Position numbers and translations under genes: made by a program | Shown: one piece after another, positions 16,772-25,502 of the stretch | Position numbering within the stretch: the stretch's first letter is position 1 | How the letters are laid out: every line of letters begins with the position of its first letter | NCBI GenBank assembly: GCA_963748315.1 | Contig: CAVVIK010000006.1 | Coordinates: 248,001-312,000, forward strand | Reading direction: 5' to 3' | Origin: DASPHG01 sp963748315 | Lineage (GTDB): Bacteria > Actinomycetota > Thermoleophilia > Solirubrobacterales > Thermoleophilaceae | Length of the DNA stretch: 64,000 bases | Notes under the pieces: generated by a model | Seen by the model: the letters and a program-made list of their open reading frames with translations, nothing else | The model's database searches: none | What the model was told of the DNA's origin: nothing

Positions 16772-18666
16772 CGCGGCAGAGTCCTCCACTTCGCAAGCGT
16801 GCGCAGGGTGCGGCCCGTGGACGTGTACAGCAGCGCGAACCCGCCCCAGGCGAGCAGCACGATGAAGGTGGTCCGCGGTGTGTAGAGCGCGGCCGTCACG
16901 CAGGTGACCGCGAAGCGCTCGCCGATCGGGAACGCGGCCATCTTCTTGATCCAGATGAGCCCCGGGATGCGGTCGAGCAAGCGCCAACTCGCCAGGATGC
17001 GACGCGGGAGGGACTTCGGCGCCGCGCGGTCCGTCTCCTTGCCGTCCGACTCGTCGTCCTCCGCGGCCTCCCTCAGCTCGGCCGCCGAGGCAGCCCGGTC
17101 GAGCAGGCCGAGGTTCGGCTCGAGCGTGTCACGGGAGCTCAGCCGCGCGCGGCCGAGCGCGTCGTCCGGCGCCTGCGCAATCGGCGGCTGCGGCGTCTCG
17201 GCGATTGCCTGGCGGTCGGTCGCCCCGTAGGAGAAGTCGAACGAGTGACGCAGGGTCTGGAGCGTCAGCATCGCGCCCGCCAGGACCCAGACCTGCGAGC
17301 TGCTGGCCCCGATCGCCAACCCGGCGAACGCGACGTACTCCTTCGCCCTGTCGAAGACGGAATCGAGATAGGCACCGAACTTCGAGTAGCGCCGCGTGTA
17401 ACGCGCGAGCTGTCCGTCAACGCAGTCGAAGACGAACGACAGGTAGAGGAGGACGGCGCCGGCTATGTACCCGGCGCGCTCGCCCGTCGCGAAGGCGGCT
17501 CCCGCTGCGATGCCGACGCACAGCGCGATCACGGTGACCTGGTTCGGGCTCAACCCGATGCGCGCCGCCCATCGCGCCAGGTACCGCGACCACGTGCTCA
17601 CGAAGAAGGTCGTGAAGAACCCATCCGTCCCCTTGACGGCCGACTTGAGCCTCACCTGCTCCTCGTCGTGCTCGGCCATCGACTCGGCGACCTCTGCGAT
17701 CCCGGCGCGCGAGAGCGGGCGCGCGTAGAAGAACCCGCGCACGCCGCTGTTGCCCATGTGCACGCCGCGCCGGACGAGCCCCACGAGCAGCAGCGAGACG
17801 ACGTCCTGCTTGGCCGCCTCGTGGCGGAGCGCCAGCTCGGCCGCGTCCTCGGAGGGCAGGGCGCGGGCCAGCTCCCGCTTTCGGCGCGCGAACTCCTCGG
17901 GCTCCATCGGCGGGAGCTCGTCGCGATCGCGCCCGGCGGCCTCGAGCTCGTCGCGCGCGGCGCGGCGCTCGCCCTTGAGGGCCGCGCGGCCGAGCGCCAG
18001 CCGCCACTGCTCGGTCTTGTGCTCGAGCTCCTTGTCCCAGCCCTCCGGCAGGCCGTCCGCCAGCAGGTCGCGTAGCTCGGCCGCGGCCTCGGCGAACGTG
18101 GGCGTGTCGGCGGCGGCGACCTTGAGCACACCCAGGAACGACATCCGCGGCCCGCTGACCGAGTGGTAAGCGGATGACGCGCTCACGAGCCGCCCGCGCG
18201 CGAGGCGGCCGCGCATGCCGAAGACGCCACCACCGCCGAGGCCCGTGCCGAGCACCCCGGTTGCTATCCCGGGGCTCGCGAGCAGCCCTTCGAGCGCGCC
18301 GAGGTCGACGACGGCGTCGGCGAGCATGACCACGAACCCGCCGGTCGCGCCGTCCGCCATGTCCGCGATCGCGGCGAGGTCCTCGGCGGGGCCCGCGCAT
18401 ACGTTCACGGCGGCGCCTGCCCGCTCGGCGGCCGGCCGCAGGGTTTCCTCGAAGTGCGGCCTGGTGACGACGTGCACGTCCTCGAAGCCGAGCGCGGCAA
18501 CCTGCTGCAGAAGCCGGTCGAGCAGAGTGCCGCCGTCCCAGGGGAGCGCGGCGGCAGGGCCGCCGTCGTCCGCGGCCGCGGTCGCCACGAGCACCGCCGT
18601 GGTGACGTTGCCCGAGAGCTGGACGGGCGGCCTACGCTGCGGCGGGCTCTGTAGTTCTGTCGCCAT
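16768..18666 (-). CDS. Fused nucleotidyltransferase-like / CDP-alcohol phosphotransferase
   Basis: A 632-residue two-part protein. The first ~230 residues resemble a nucleotidyltransferase fold (TTAVLVATAAADDGG, GGTLLDRLLQQV, VVMLADAVVDLG) but lack the GxGxR-PLT nucleotide loop, so this part may be catalytically degenerate. A charged helical linker follows, then a membrane domain with a perfect CDP-alcohol phosphotransferase signature near residues 413-437: DCVDGQLAR, G, D and the final D of DSVFD. The C-terminal half also has a long hydrophilic insertion and more membrane helices. It should transfer a phosphoalcohol from a CDP-alcohol to a lipid or polymer acceptor. It overlaps the GT4 gene by 35 bp and the DUF5941-like gene by 4 bp. 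Confidence 0.85.
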   Translation of the reverse strand: MATELQSPPQRRPPVQLSGNVTTAVLVATAAADDGGPAAALPWDGGTLLDRLLQQVAALGFEDVHVVTRPHFEETLRPAAERAGAAVNVCAGPAEDLAAIADMADGATGGFVVMLADAVVDLGALEGLLASPGIATGVLGTGLGGGGVFGMRGRLARGRLVSASSAYHSVSGPRMSFLGVLKVAAADTPTFAEAAAELRDLLADGLPEGWDKELEHKTEQWRLALGRAALKGERRAARDELEAAGRDRDELPPMEPEEFARRKRELARALPSEDAAELALRHEAAKQDVVSLLLVGLVRRGVHMGNSGVRGFFYARPLSRAGIAEVAESMAEHDEEQVRLKSAVKGTDGFFTTFFVSTWSRYLARWAARIGLSPNQVTVIALCVGIAAGAAFATGERAGYIAGAVLLYLSFVFDCVDGQLARYTRRYSKFGAYLDSVFDRAKEYVAFAGLAIGASSSQVWVLAGAMLTLQTLRHSFDFSYGATDRQAIAETPQPPIAQAPDDALGRARLSSRDTLEPNLGLLDRAASAAELREAAEDDESDGKETDRAAPKSLPRRILASWRLLDRIPGLIWIKKMAAFPIGERFAVTCVTAALYTPRTTFIVLLAWGGFALLYTSTGRTLRTLAKWRTLPR

Positions 18667-20848
18667 CGTTCTGGGTCAACTGGGCGAGCAGCGACTCCCA
18701 CTGGCCGCCGATCTCGCCGCTCTCGAATTTCTTCGCCTTCTCGACCGCGGCGGCGCCATAGCGCTGCCGCTCGTCGCCGTCCTGGATCAGCTCGAGCAGC
18801 GCCCGGGTCATGCCCGCGACGTCCTGCGGCGGAACGAGGATCCCGTCGCGCGCGGGCTCGATGATCTCCGCCGGCCCGCGCGGGCAGTCGAAGCTCACCA
18901 CGGGCAGTCCCTTGCTCATTGCCTCCACGATCACCATGCCGAATCCCTCGTACCGCGAGCTCAGCGCGAACAGGGACGCTCTCGACATGAACTCGCCGAG
19001 GCGCTGGGTCGCGCCCATCAGGAAGACGTTGTTGTACACGCCGTGCCTGAGTATTCGCCGCCGGAGCCGCTGCTCCCGGTTGCCCTCACCGTAGATCCGC
19101 AGCTGCCATTCCGGATGCGCGCGGGCGATCGGCACGTACGCGTCGATCAGCAGGTCGAACCCCTTCTGCCAGGTCAGCCGCCCCGCCGCGAGGACGACCT
19201 TCTGGCGCTCGTGGCGAGGTCTTCCCGGCACGCGCGGCACAGCGTTGGGGATGCGCGCGATGCGCGTCTCGCGGCCCGCGAGCACCTCCTCGTAGTCATG
19301 ACGGTCGGCGTCGGTGAGGACGACGAGCGCGTCGAGCCCTCCGTAACGGCGCTCCATCTGGCGCGCGAGGCCGGGGCGGTGCGCGCGGAAGTTGAGGTGC
19401 TCCTGGCCCACGACGAGCACGCGGTCCGGCGCGAACTGCGCCGCGATCACGTTCAGCGCAGGCCGGGTCGCGATCAGCACGCCGGGGTCGAGTGAACGCA
19501 GCTTCTTGAGCAACCGCACGTCCCCGCGCGGGCTCGAGGCGCTGAACGCCCACTCCTCCGGGTGCACGAGGAAACTGGGCAGCTTCCTGATCCGGCGCCG
19601 CAGCCAGCCGCGCAAGCCGCCCGGCTGCACCGCGCTGCGGCGGTCGTCGACGACGCTCACCTCGATTCCGTCGGGAAAGCGGAAGTGCGGCCGTGTACGG
19701 CGGCGGATCAAACTGATCAGCTCGACGTCATGGGTCTCCGCGAGGCGCTCGACCAGGCTCAACGTCGTGCGGACCGTGCCGCCGATCCCATACGCATTGA
19801 ACAAGAGGACGTAGACCTTCCCGGTGCCGAACTCGGGTCCCTGGCGGCGGTGCCGGGGCCGCCCGATCAGGAGCCGAAGCAGCCCGGTCGCGCCCGCCTG
19901 GACGGCCTTGACCGCTCCGAGGGCGAAGCCCCGCCGGCCCGCGGGACGCTCCTCCGTCACGGGGCTGGTGCGTGCCGGGGCGGCCTGGAGCCGCGGCGTC
20001 TCGGCGCGCTCGCGCGCCTCCTCCAGCGTGATCGGGCTCGAGCGGATCGCGAGGCGGTTGCGGGCCGTGTAGTACGGCCGCACGCGACGCGCGACATCGC
20101 CCGCGAGCGCGACGCGCGTGGGGAAGACCACCACCGACGCCTTGTCGAGGATGTCGTCCCCGTACGACGACAGCCTCAGCCGCTCGTCGCCGCGCGCGAG
20201 CCACAGGTCCCAGGCGTCGGTATCGCCCTCGCGCGCGAGCGGGGAAAGCGGAAGCCGCGCCTTGAACCGTCCGCCCTCGATCGAGACGGGCGCCGTGTGC
20301 TCGACCTTCTCGCGGCGACTGACGGCGACCAGCCGGAGCTCTTCCTCCGCGTCCGGCGCCTCGCCCTCGATCGCGATCGCCTCGTCCTCGACCTCGACTC
20401 GCGTGACCTCCGCATGCGGCGACAGCGCCCGGCAGCGCACGACCGGCACGTCGCCTTCGAGCACCTTCGCGCGCAGGCGGTAGAACGCGTCCGGGCCCTG
20501 GACGATCCTCCACTTCCTTCCCGCGACGCCCTTCCGAGCGGTCATCGGCACCGGCGGACCGCCCCCCACGCTCAGCCGCAGAGCCCATTCGTCGTCGCCG
20601 CCGGCGGGAGCCAGGTCGCGCAGGTCGACGTAGGCATGCGCCTCACGATCGCGATCTCCCTCGGGCTCGAACGCGGCCCGGCGCTCGTCGTCCGAACGCC
20701 CACGCCGGAGCACCAGCTCCGCCCCCGCGGACAGGTCATCCGGCTCGAGCTCCGCGCGCACGTGGAGGCGCCCGTCGACGAGGAGATGAAAACGGCTGAC
20801 GGATGAGCGCCCGCCGCCGCGATGCGGGAGTCGCTCTGGCCGCTGCAC
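18632..20848 (-). CDS. Glycosyltransferase family 4 with N-terminal beta-rich extension (teichoic-acid-glycosylation type)
   Basis: A protein of about 738 residues. The C-terminal ~390 residues form a GT-B glycosyltransferase: GIGGTVRTTLSLVERLAE near its start, VVLAAGRLTWQKGFDLLIDAY, LRIYGEG, and the GT4 donor-site SSRYEGFGMVIVEAMSKGLP with its E-x7-E pair. The N-terminal ~330 residues are of mixed, beta-rich character (FHLLVDGRLHVRAELEPDD onward), like the extensions of TagE/TarE-type poly(polyol-phosphate) glucosyltransferases. It is the first gene of the minus-strand operon and overlaps the next by 35 bp. The start is uncertain: a GTG at 20848 is used and a TTG at 20872 is also possible; neither has a clear ribosome-binding site. 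Confidence 0.85.
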   Translation of the reverse strand: MQRPERLPHRGGGRSSVSRFHLLVDGRLHVRAELEPDDLSAGAELVLRRGRSDDERRAAFEPEGDRDREAHAYVDLRDLAPAGGDDEWALRLSVGGGPPVPMTARKGVAGRKWRIVQGPDAFYRLRAKVLEGDVPVVRCRALSPHAEVTRVEVEDEAIAIEGEAPDAEEELRLVAVSRREKVEHTAPVSIEGGRFKARLPLSPLAREGDTDAWDLWLARGDERLRLSSYGDDILDKASVVVFPTRVALAGDVARRVRPYYTARNRLAIRSSPITLEEARERAETPRLQAAPARTSPVTEERPAGRRGFALGAVKAVQAGATGLLRLLIGRPRHRRQGPEFGTGKVYVLLFNAYGIGGTVRTTLSLVERLAETHDVELISLIRRRTRPHFRFPDGIEVSVVDDRRSAVQPGGLRGWLRRRIRKLPSFLVHPEEWAFSASSPRGDVRLLKKLRSLDPGVLIATRPALNVIAAQFAPDRVLVVGQEHLNFRAHRPGLARQMERRYGGLDALVVLTDADRHDYEEVLAGRETRIARIPNAVPRVPGRPRHERQKVVLAAGRLTWQKGFDLLIDAYVPIARAHPEWQLRIYGEGNREQRLRRRILRHGVYNNVFLMGATQRLGEFMSRASLFALSSRYEGFGMVIVEAMSKGLPVVSFDCPRGPAEIIEPARDGILVPPQDVAGMTRALLELIQDGDERQRYGAAAVEKAKKFESGEIGGQWESLLAQLTQNDGDRTTEPAAA

Positions 20849-20892
20849 GGGCGCGCACGCTACCAGCGGCAAGCGGACTCTAAGCTGCGCAA

Positions 20893-22433
20893 ATGCCTGC
20901 CCGCGGCGTGATCACGGGTCCTCCGGACTTCATCGGCATGGGGACCCAGCGGTCGGGCACGACCTGGTGGCAGCGCCTGCTGAAGCGTCATCCCGCCATC
21001 AAGACGCCGCTCAACCGCAAGAAGGAGCAGCACTTCTTCGACAAGTTCGGCAAGCGGCCGATGAAGCCGGAGGACATCGCGCCGCTACTACGAGCTCTTC
21101 CCGCGGGGGGCGGGCGAACTGTCGGGCGAATGGACGCCGCGCTACATGCGCGACATCTGGGGCCCCCGTGTCGTCGCGCAGGCTGCGCCGGACGCAAAGG
21201 TCCTGATCATGTTCCGGGATCCCGTCGAGCGCTTCCGTTCCGGCGTGCTGCACCAAGGGGAGCGCACGCCGTATCGGGACGCGGCATGGCTTGCGACGGA
21301 TGCGATCGAGCGCGGCCGCTACGCGCTTCAGCTTCGGCGCGTCTATGACTACTTCGACGAGGACCAGGTCCTGGTCTTGCAGTACGAGCAGTGCCGGGTC
21401 GACCCGGCCGAGCAGTACCGCCGCACGCTCGACTTCATCGGCGCGCCATGGCACGAGCCGAAGGAGCCGACGCGCACGCGCGGGACGGCGCAGAAGTCGC
21501 GCAAGGAGCCGATCTGGGAGGACCTGCGCTCATGCGATCGTGCGCGCGCTCGAGGAGGACGTGGCCGAGTTGGACGAGCTCGTCCCGCACCTCGACGTGA
21601 GCCTGTGGGAGAACTTCGCCCACGTGGCCGGCGCGCCTGACCGCCCGGCTCCGGCTGCACCGGCACGGGTCGCGTCTCGGACCGGCGGGCCGCCCGACTA
21701 CGTCGGCGTGGGCACCGAGGACGCGGGCTGCAGGTGGTGGCACAGCCTGCTGCTCGAACACGACGCGATCGACGCGCCGGCCGAGCGGAGCCTCGACTTC
21801 TTCGAGACCTTCTGCACGCGCGCGATGACGGACGACGACGTCGCCGGGTATCACGCGCACTTCGAGCCGCGGGCAGGCGCGATCACGGGCGAGTGGTCGC
21901 GAACGTACATGTACGAGTCGTGGACGCCGATGCTGCTCCATCGCGCGGCACCCGACGCGAAGCTGCTCGTGATGCTGATGAACCCTGTGGACCGGTACGC
22001 GATCAACCTTGCGCGCTCCCGGCGCAGGCGCCGCAACGAGACGGACACGCTGTCGAACACGATCTCGGTCGGGCGCTACGCGCCGCAGCTGCGCGGGCTG
22101 CTCGAGTACTACGACCGTGATCGGATCCTCGTGCTTCAGCTCGAGCGCTGCCTGGCCGACCCGCTGGGGGAGTACGCGCGCACGCTCGAATTCCTCGACG
22201 TGGACGCGGACTTCCGGCCGGGCGGCCTGCGCCGGCGGCTGCTGCGGCGGTCGGGACGCACCGCGGGCGCTCCCGCGCGACCCGACGTCCAGCTCTGGCC
22301 CGACCTCGAGGTCCCGATGCTGAAGGAGCTCGAGGCCGACGTGCGCCAGCTGCGCGAGCTCGTGCCCGACCTGGACCTGTCGCTCTGGCCTCAGTTCGCG
22401 CACGTGGACGTACACTCGCGCGCCCATGGCTGA
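20893..22433 (+). CDS. Two-domain sulfotransferase, copy 1 (two frameshifts)
   Basis: The first of two tandem paralogues. The N-terminal domain carries a PAPS-binding 5'-phosphosulfate loop, GTQRSGTTWWQRLL, and the 3'-phosphate-binding FRDPVERFRSGV, so it should transfer sulfate from PAPS. The second domain repeats the same fold but has degenerated signatures (GTEDAGCRWWHSLL and LMNPVDRYA). Two single-base insertions break the frame: one near 21082 (GCGCCGC where GCGCGC is expected) and one near 21529 (CGCTCATGCG). Correcting both gives a protein co-linear with the intact copy downstream. The gene ends 8 bp inside the second copy's start region. The acceptor is unknown; the surrounding glycosyltransferases suggest a glycan or glycolipid. 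Confidence 0.8.
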
Positions 22434-24015
22434 GCCCGAGCTCATCCCCGGACCGCCGGACTTCATCGGTGTCGGCACGCAGCGGTCGGGCACGACCTGG
22501 TGGCAGCGCCTGCTGCGCGACCACCCCGCGATCCGCTTGCCGCGCAACAAGAAGAAGGAACAGCACTTCTTCGACAAATTCGGCCGCCGGCCGATGAAGC
22601 CGGAGGACATCGCGCGGTACCACGACCTCTTCCCCCGCGCGCCCGGCGAGCTGTCCGGCGAATGGACCCCGCGCTACATGCGCGACATCTGGGGGCCGCG
22701 GGTCCTGTCGCAGGCCGCGCCCGAAGCGAAGCTCCTGGTCATGTTCCGGGATCCGGTCGAGCGATACCGCTCGGGCGTGCTGCACACAGCCGCGCGCGAG
22801 CCCGGTCGCGTCACGACCCTGCTCGCAACGGACGCCGTCGATCGCGGCAAGTACGCGCAGCAGCTCAGGCGGCTGTACGACTACTTCGACGAGAGCCAGG
22901 TCCTGGTCTTGCAGTACGAGCAGTGCGTCCAGGACCCGATGCTGCACTACCGCCGCACGCTCGAGTTCATCGGCGCGCCCAACGTGGACCACGTGCCCGA
23001 GGACCTCACGCGCACGCGCGGGACAGCCACCAAGTCGCGCAAGGAGCCGATCTGGGAGGACCTGCGCTATGCGCTGGTCCGCGAGCTGGAGGACGATGTG
23101 GAGGAGCTGCGCGAGCTCTTTCCCGAGCTCGACGTCACGCTGTGGAAGAACTTCGAGCATCTAGCGAAGCCGGGCGGCATGCGCGTGCAAGAAAGGGCTA
23201 CGTCCCCGCGGCTTGCATCGCCGCCCGACTACGTCGGCGTCGGCACCGGCAACGCGGGCTGCGCCTGGTGGCACAAGCTTCTCCTCGAGCACCCCGCGGT
23301 GAAGCGGCCGGCGGCCGGCCGTAGCCTCGATTTCTTCGCCACCTTCTGCACGCGCGCGATGACGGACGCCGACATCGCGGCCTATCACGCGCACTTCCCG
23401 CCGGGGGATGGTGAGGTCATCGGCGAGTGGACGCCCGGCTACATCCACCAGGCGTGGACGCCAATGCTGCTTCATCGGGCCGCTCCCGACGCGAAGCTCC
23501 TCGTGATGCTCATGAACCCGCTTCACCGTTACGCGGCGACGGTCGCGGAGCGGCGGCGGACAGGAGACAGCGATACGCAGCCGTCACTGGCGGAGAGCCT
23601 GGCGCGCGGGCGCTACCCGGAGCAGCTGCGGGGGCTGCTCGACTACTACGCGCGCGAGCAGATCCTCGTGCTCCAGTTCGAGCGCTGCGTCAAGGAGCCC
23701 GCCGCCGAGTACGAGCGGACGCTGCGCTTCCTTGGCGTCGACCCGGGCTTCCGGCCCGAGCCATTGCGCACCAGCCCGCTCCAGCGCGCGCGCCGGATCC
23801 TCGGCGGCGCGGACGAGCCCGCGCTCGGCGCCCCGGCGCGGCGCCGGGCGGAGCTGTGGCCGGACACCGCGATCCCGCTGCAGAAGACCTTTGAGGCCGA
23901 GGTGGCCGAGCTGCTCGAGCTCGTGACCGACCTCGATGTCTCGCTCTGGCCCGAGTTCGCCCATCTCGGGGACACCGAGCCGGATACCCCAGCGCTGCAC
24001 CCGACATCCGTCTAG
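22426..24015 (+). CDS. Two-domain sulfotransferase, copy 2
   Basis: A 529-residue intact paralogue of the preceding gene. The N-terminal half has GVGTQRSGTTWWQRLL (PAPS 5'-loop), KKKEQHFFDKF, SGEWTPRYMRD and MFRDPVERYRSGV (3'-phosphate site). The C-terminal half begins at PPDYVGVGTGNAGCAWW and keeps the fold order (FFATFCTRAMTD, GEWTPGYIHQAW, LLVMLMNPLHRYA, then QILVLQFERC), but the lysine/serine/threonine loop residues and the RDP motif are lost. One active and one pseudo-domain are therefore predicted, the latter perhaps binding acceptor or forming an internal dimer. There is no signal peptide, so it is cytoplasmic. It overlaps the first copy by 8 bp, which implies coupled expression. Confidence 0.87.
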   Translation: MAEPELIPGPPDFIGVGTQRSGTTWWQRLLRDHPAIRLPRNKKKEQHFFDKFGRRPMKPEDIARYHDLFPRAPGELSGEWTPRYMRDIWGPRVLSQAAPEAKLLVMFRDPVERYRSGVLHTAAREPGRVTTLLATDAVDRGKYAQQLRRLYDYFDESQVLVLQYEQCVQDPMLHYRRTLEFIGAPNVDHVPEDLTRTRGTATKSRKEPIWEDLRYALVRELEDDVEELRELFPELDVTLWKNFEHLAKPGGMRVQERATSPRLASPPDYVGVGTGNAGCAWWHKLLLEHPAVKRPAAGRSLDFFATFCTRAMTDADIAAYHAHFPPGDGEVIGEWTPGYIHQAWTPMLLHRAAPDAKLLVMLMNPLHRYAATVAERRRTGDSDTQPSLAESLARGRYPEQLRGLLDYYAREQILVLQFERCVKEPAAEYERTLRFLGVDPGFRPEPLRTSPLQRARRILGGADEPALGAPARRRAELWPDTAIPLQKTFEAEVAELLELVTDLDVSLWPEFAHLGDTEPDTPALHPTSV

Positions 24016-24067
24016 GTAGCAGGGGGGTTTCACAGGGTTCACGCCCGCCGCGCCGATCCGAGCGGGC

Positions 24068-25498
24068 ATGCGCATCCGCATCCTCCTTCCGATCCTGGCC
24101 CTCATCGTCGCGCTCGTCGCGGTGCCGTCCGCGCACGCCAAGAGCGTCCCCTGCGTCGTCGGCACGAAGGCCCCCAAGTGCAAGGTCTGGACCGCGAAGG
24201 TCAAGTTCGCCGCCGACGGCGACACCTTCAGGCCTCGCATCAAGATGGGCAAGAAGTGGACCCCGCGCGGGCTGAAGACGGTCCGCATGACCGGCATCCA
24301 GGCGCCCGAGCTCAAGAGCTACAGCCGCGCCCATGGCCGGGAGGGCAACTGCATGGCGGTCGAGGCCGCTGAGACGCTCGAGAGGATGATCAAGCGCCGC
24401 ACGGTCCGCCTTGTCGCGATGAAGAGCCGCAGCACGACCGCGGGCGGCCGGCACCGCCTGCGCCGTACGGTCCAGGTCAAGAAGGGCGGCAAGTGGATCG
24501 ATCCCGCGATGGTGCTGCTCGAAAAGGGCCTCGCCCTTTGGCTCCCCAACGGCAGCGACGAGTGGGCTTGGAATGGCGTCTACGGCCGGCTCGCCGAGCA
24601 GGCCGCGGCCAGGGGTGTCGGCCTGTGGAATCCCACCGCCTGCACCAAGAACGCCGCGGCCTCACAGGCCTCGCCCGACACGCTCAGCCTCAAGGTCAAG
24701 TGGGACGCCGAGGGCACGGACAACAGCCGGACCAACAACGGCGAGTGGGTTCGGATCCACAACAACGACGTCACGGCCCCGGTCTCGCTGAAGGGCTGGA
24801 GCCTCCGCGACTCGGACCTGCGCGGCGTGAAGATGCGCTCCGGCTACCAGTTCCCGGCGGACACGGTTATCCCGGCGGGCGGCTCGATCACCGTGCATGT
24901 CGGCCGCGGCAGCAACCACGACGGCATCTACTACTGGGGCGAGAGCAAGGTCATCTTCGACAACGCGACCAACGACAAGAAGCAGATGGGCGACGGCGCC
25001 TACCTGTTCGACGCGGACAGCGAGATGCGCGCCCACGTGCAGTACCCGTGCCGCGTGACCTGCGCCGAGCCGCTCGACAACCAGGTGGACGTCGCCGCGC
25101 GCTACATGGGCATCGAGCACGAGTGGGTCACGATCACGAACCGCTCCTCCGACTACATCAGCCTGAACGAGTACGAGATCGAGAACGTGCCGTGGTTCTA
25201 CGAGTTCGGCGCGCGCGACGTGCTGGCCCCCGGCAAGGCGATCACGCTCTGGATCAAGCAGCCGCACGACGTCCCGCGAGACGTGCCCGGCGGCCACAGC
25301 CTGCTCGTGACGCCCAAGCCCGGCCTATCGCTCCCCGGCCTCACCGACTTCGCGTCCACGTCGGAGTTCCTCAGCTGGGGCTACGACAAGGGCATGCTGG
25401 CCGACGACGGCGACGTGGTCATTCTGCGCAACCCGATGGGCGCTCCGGTCGCCGGCGCGTGCGACAACTGGGGCGGCTTCCCCTGCCCCAAGGCGTAG
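24068..25498 (+). CDS. Secreted thermonuclease-like protein with lamin-tail domain
   Basis: A 476-residue secreted protein with a signal peptide ending SAHAK. Residues ~40-185 match the staphylococcal-nuclease (TNase) fold: the DGDTF metal loop, VRMTGIQAPEL with the catalytic arginine region, EAAETLERMI, and LLEKGLALWLP with W/Y-rich helices up to GLWNPTAC. The second half is a lamin-tail (LTD) beta-sandwich (GEWVRIHNNDVTAPVSLKGW) followed by a related module beginning near EHEWVTITNRSSDYISLNEY. The likely role is an extracellular nuclease tethered to surface glycan or protein through its LTD modules. The start ATG lies within GCGGGCATGCGC and gives a good signal sequence. The gene ends 4 bp from the convergent methyltransferase gene. 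Confidence 0.82.
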   Translation: MRIRILLPILALIVALVAVPSAHAKSVPCVVGTKAPKCKVWTAKVKFAADGDTFRPRIKMGKKWTPRGLKTVRMTGIQAPELKSYSRAHGREGNCMAVEAAETLERMIKRRTVRLVAMKSRSTTAGGRHRLRRTVQVKKGGKWIDPAMVLLEKGLALWLPNGSDEWAWNGVYGRLAEQAAARGVGLWNPTACTKNAAASQASPDTLSLKVKWDAEGTDNSRTNNGEWVRIHNNDVTAPVSLKGWSLRDSDLRGVKMRSGYQFPADTVIPAGGSITVHVGRGSNHDGIYYWGESKVIFDNATNDKKQMGDGAYLFDADSEMRAHVQYPCRVTCAEPLDNQVDVAARYMGIEHEWVTITNRSSDYISLNEYEIENVPWFYEFGARDVLAPGKAITLWIKQPHDVPRDVPGGHSLLVTPKPGLSLPGLTDFASTSEFLSWGYDKGMLADDGDVVILRNPMGAPVAGACDNWGGFPCPKA

Positions 25499-25502
25499 CG
25501 CG

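Noticed and set aside
20893..22433. First sulfotransferase as a true pseudogene
   Set aside because: Both lesions are one-base insertions of the same kind seen in fumarase and PolX, and the rest of the sequence is well conserved, so sequencing error is more likely.
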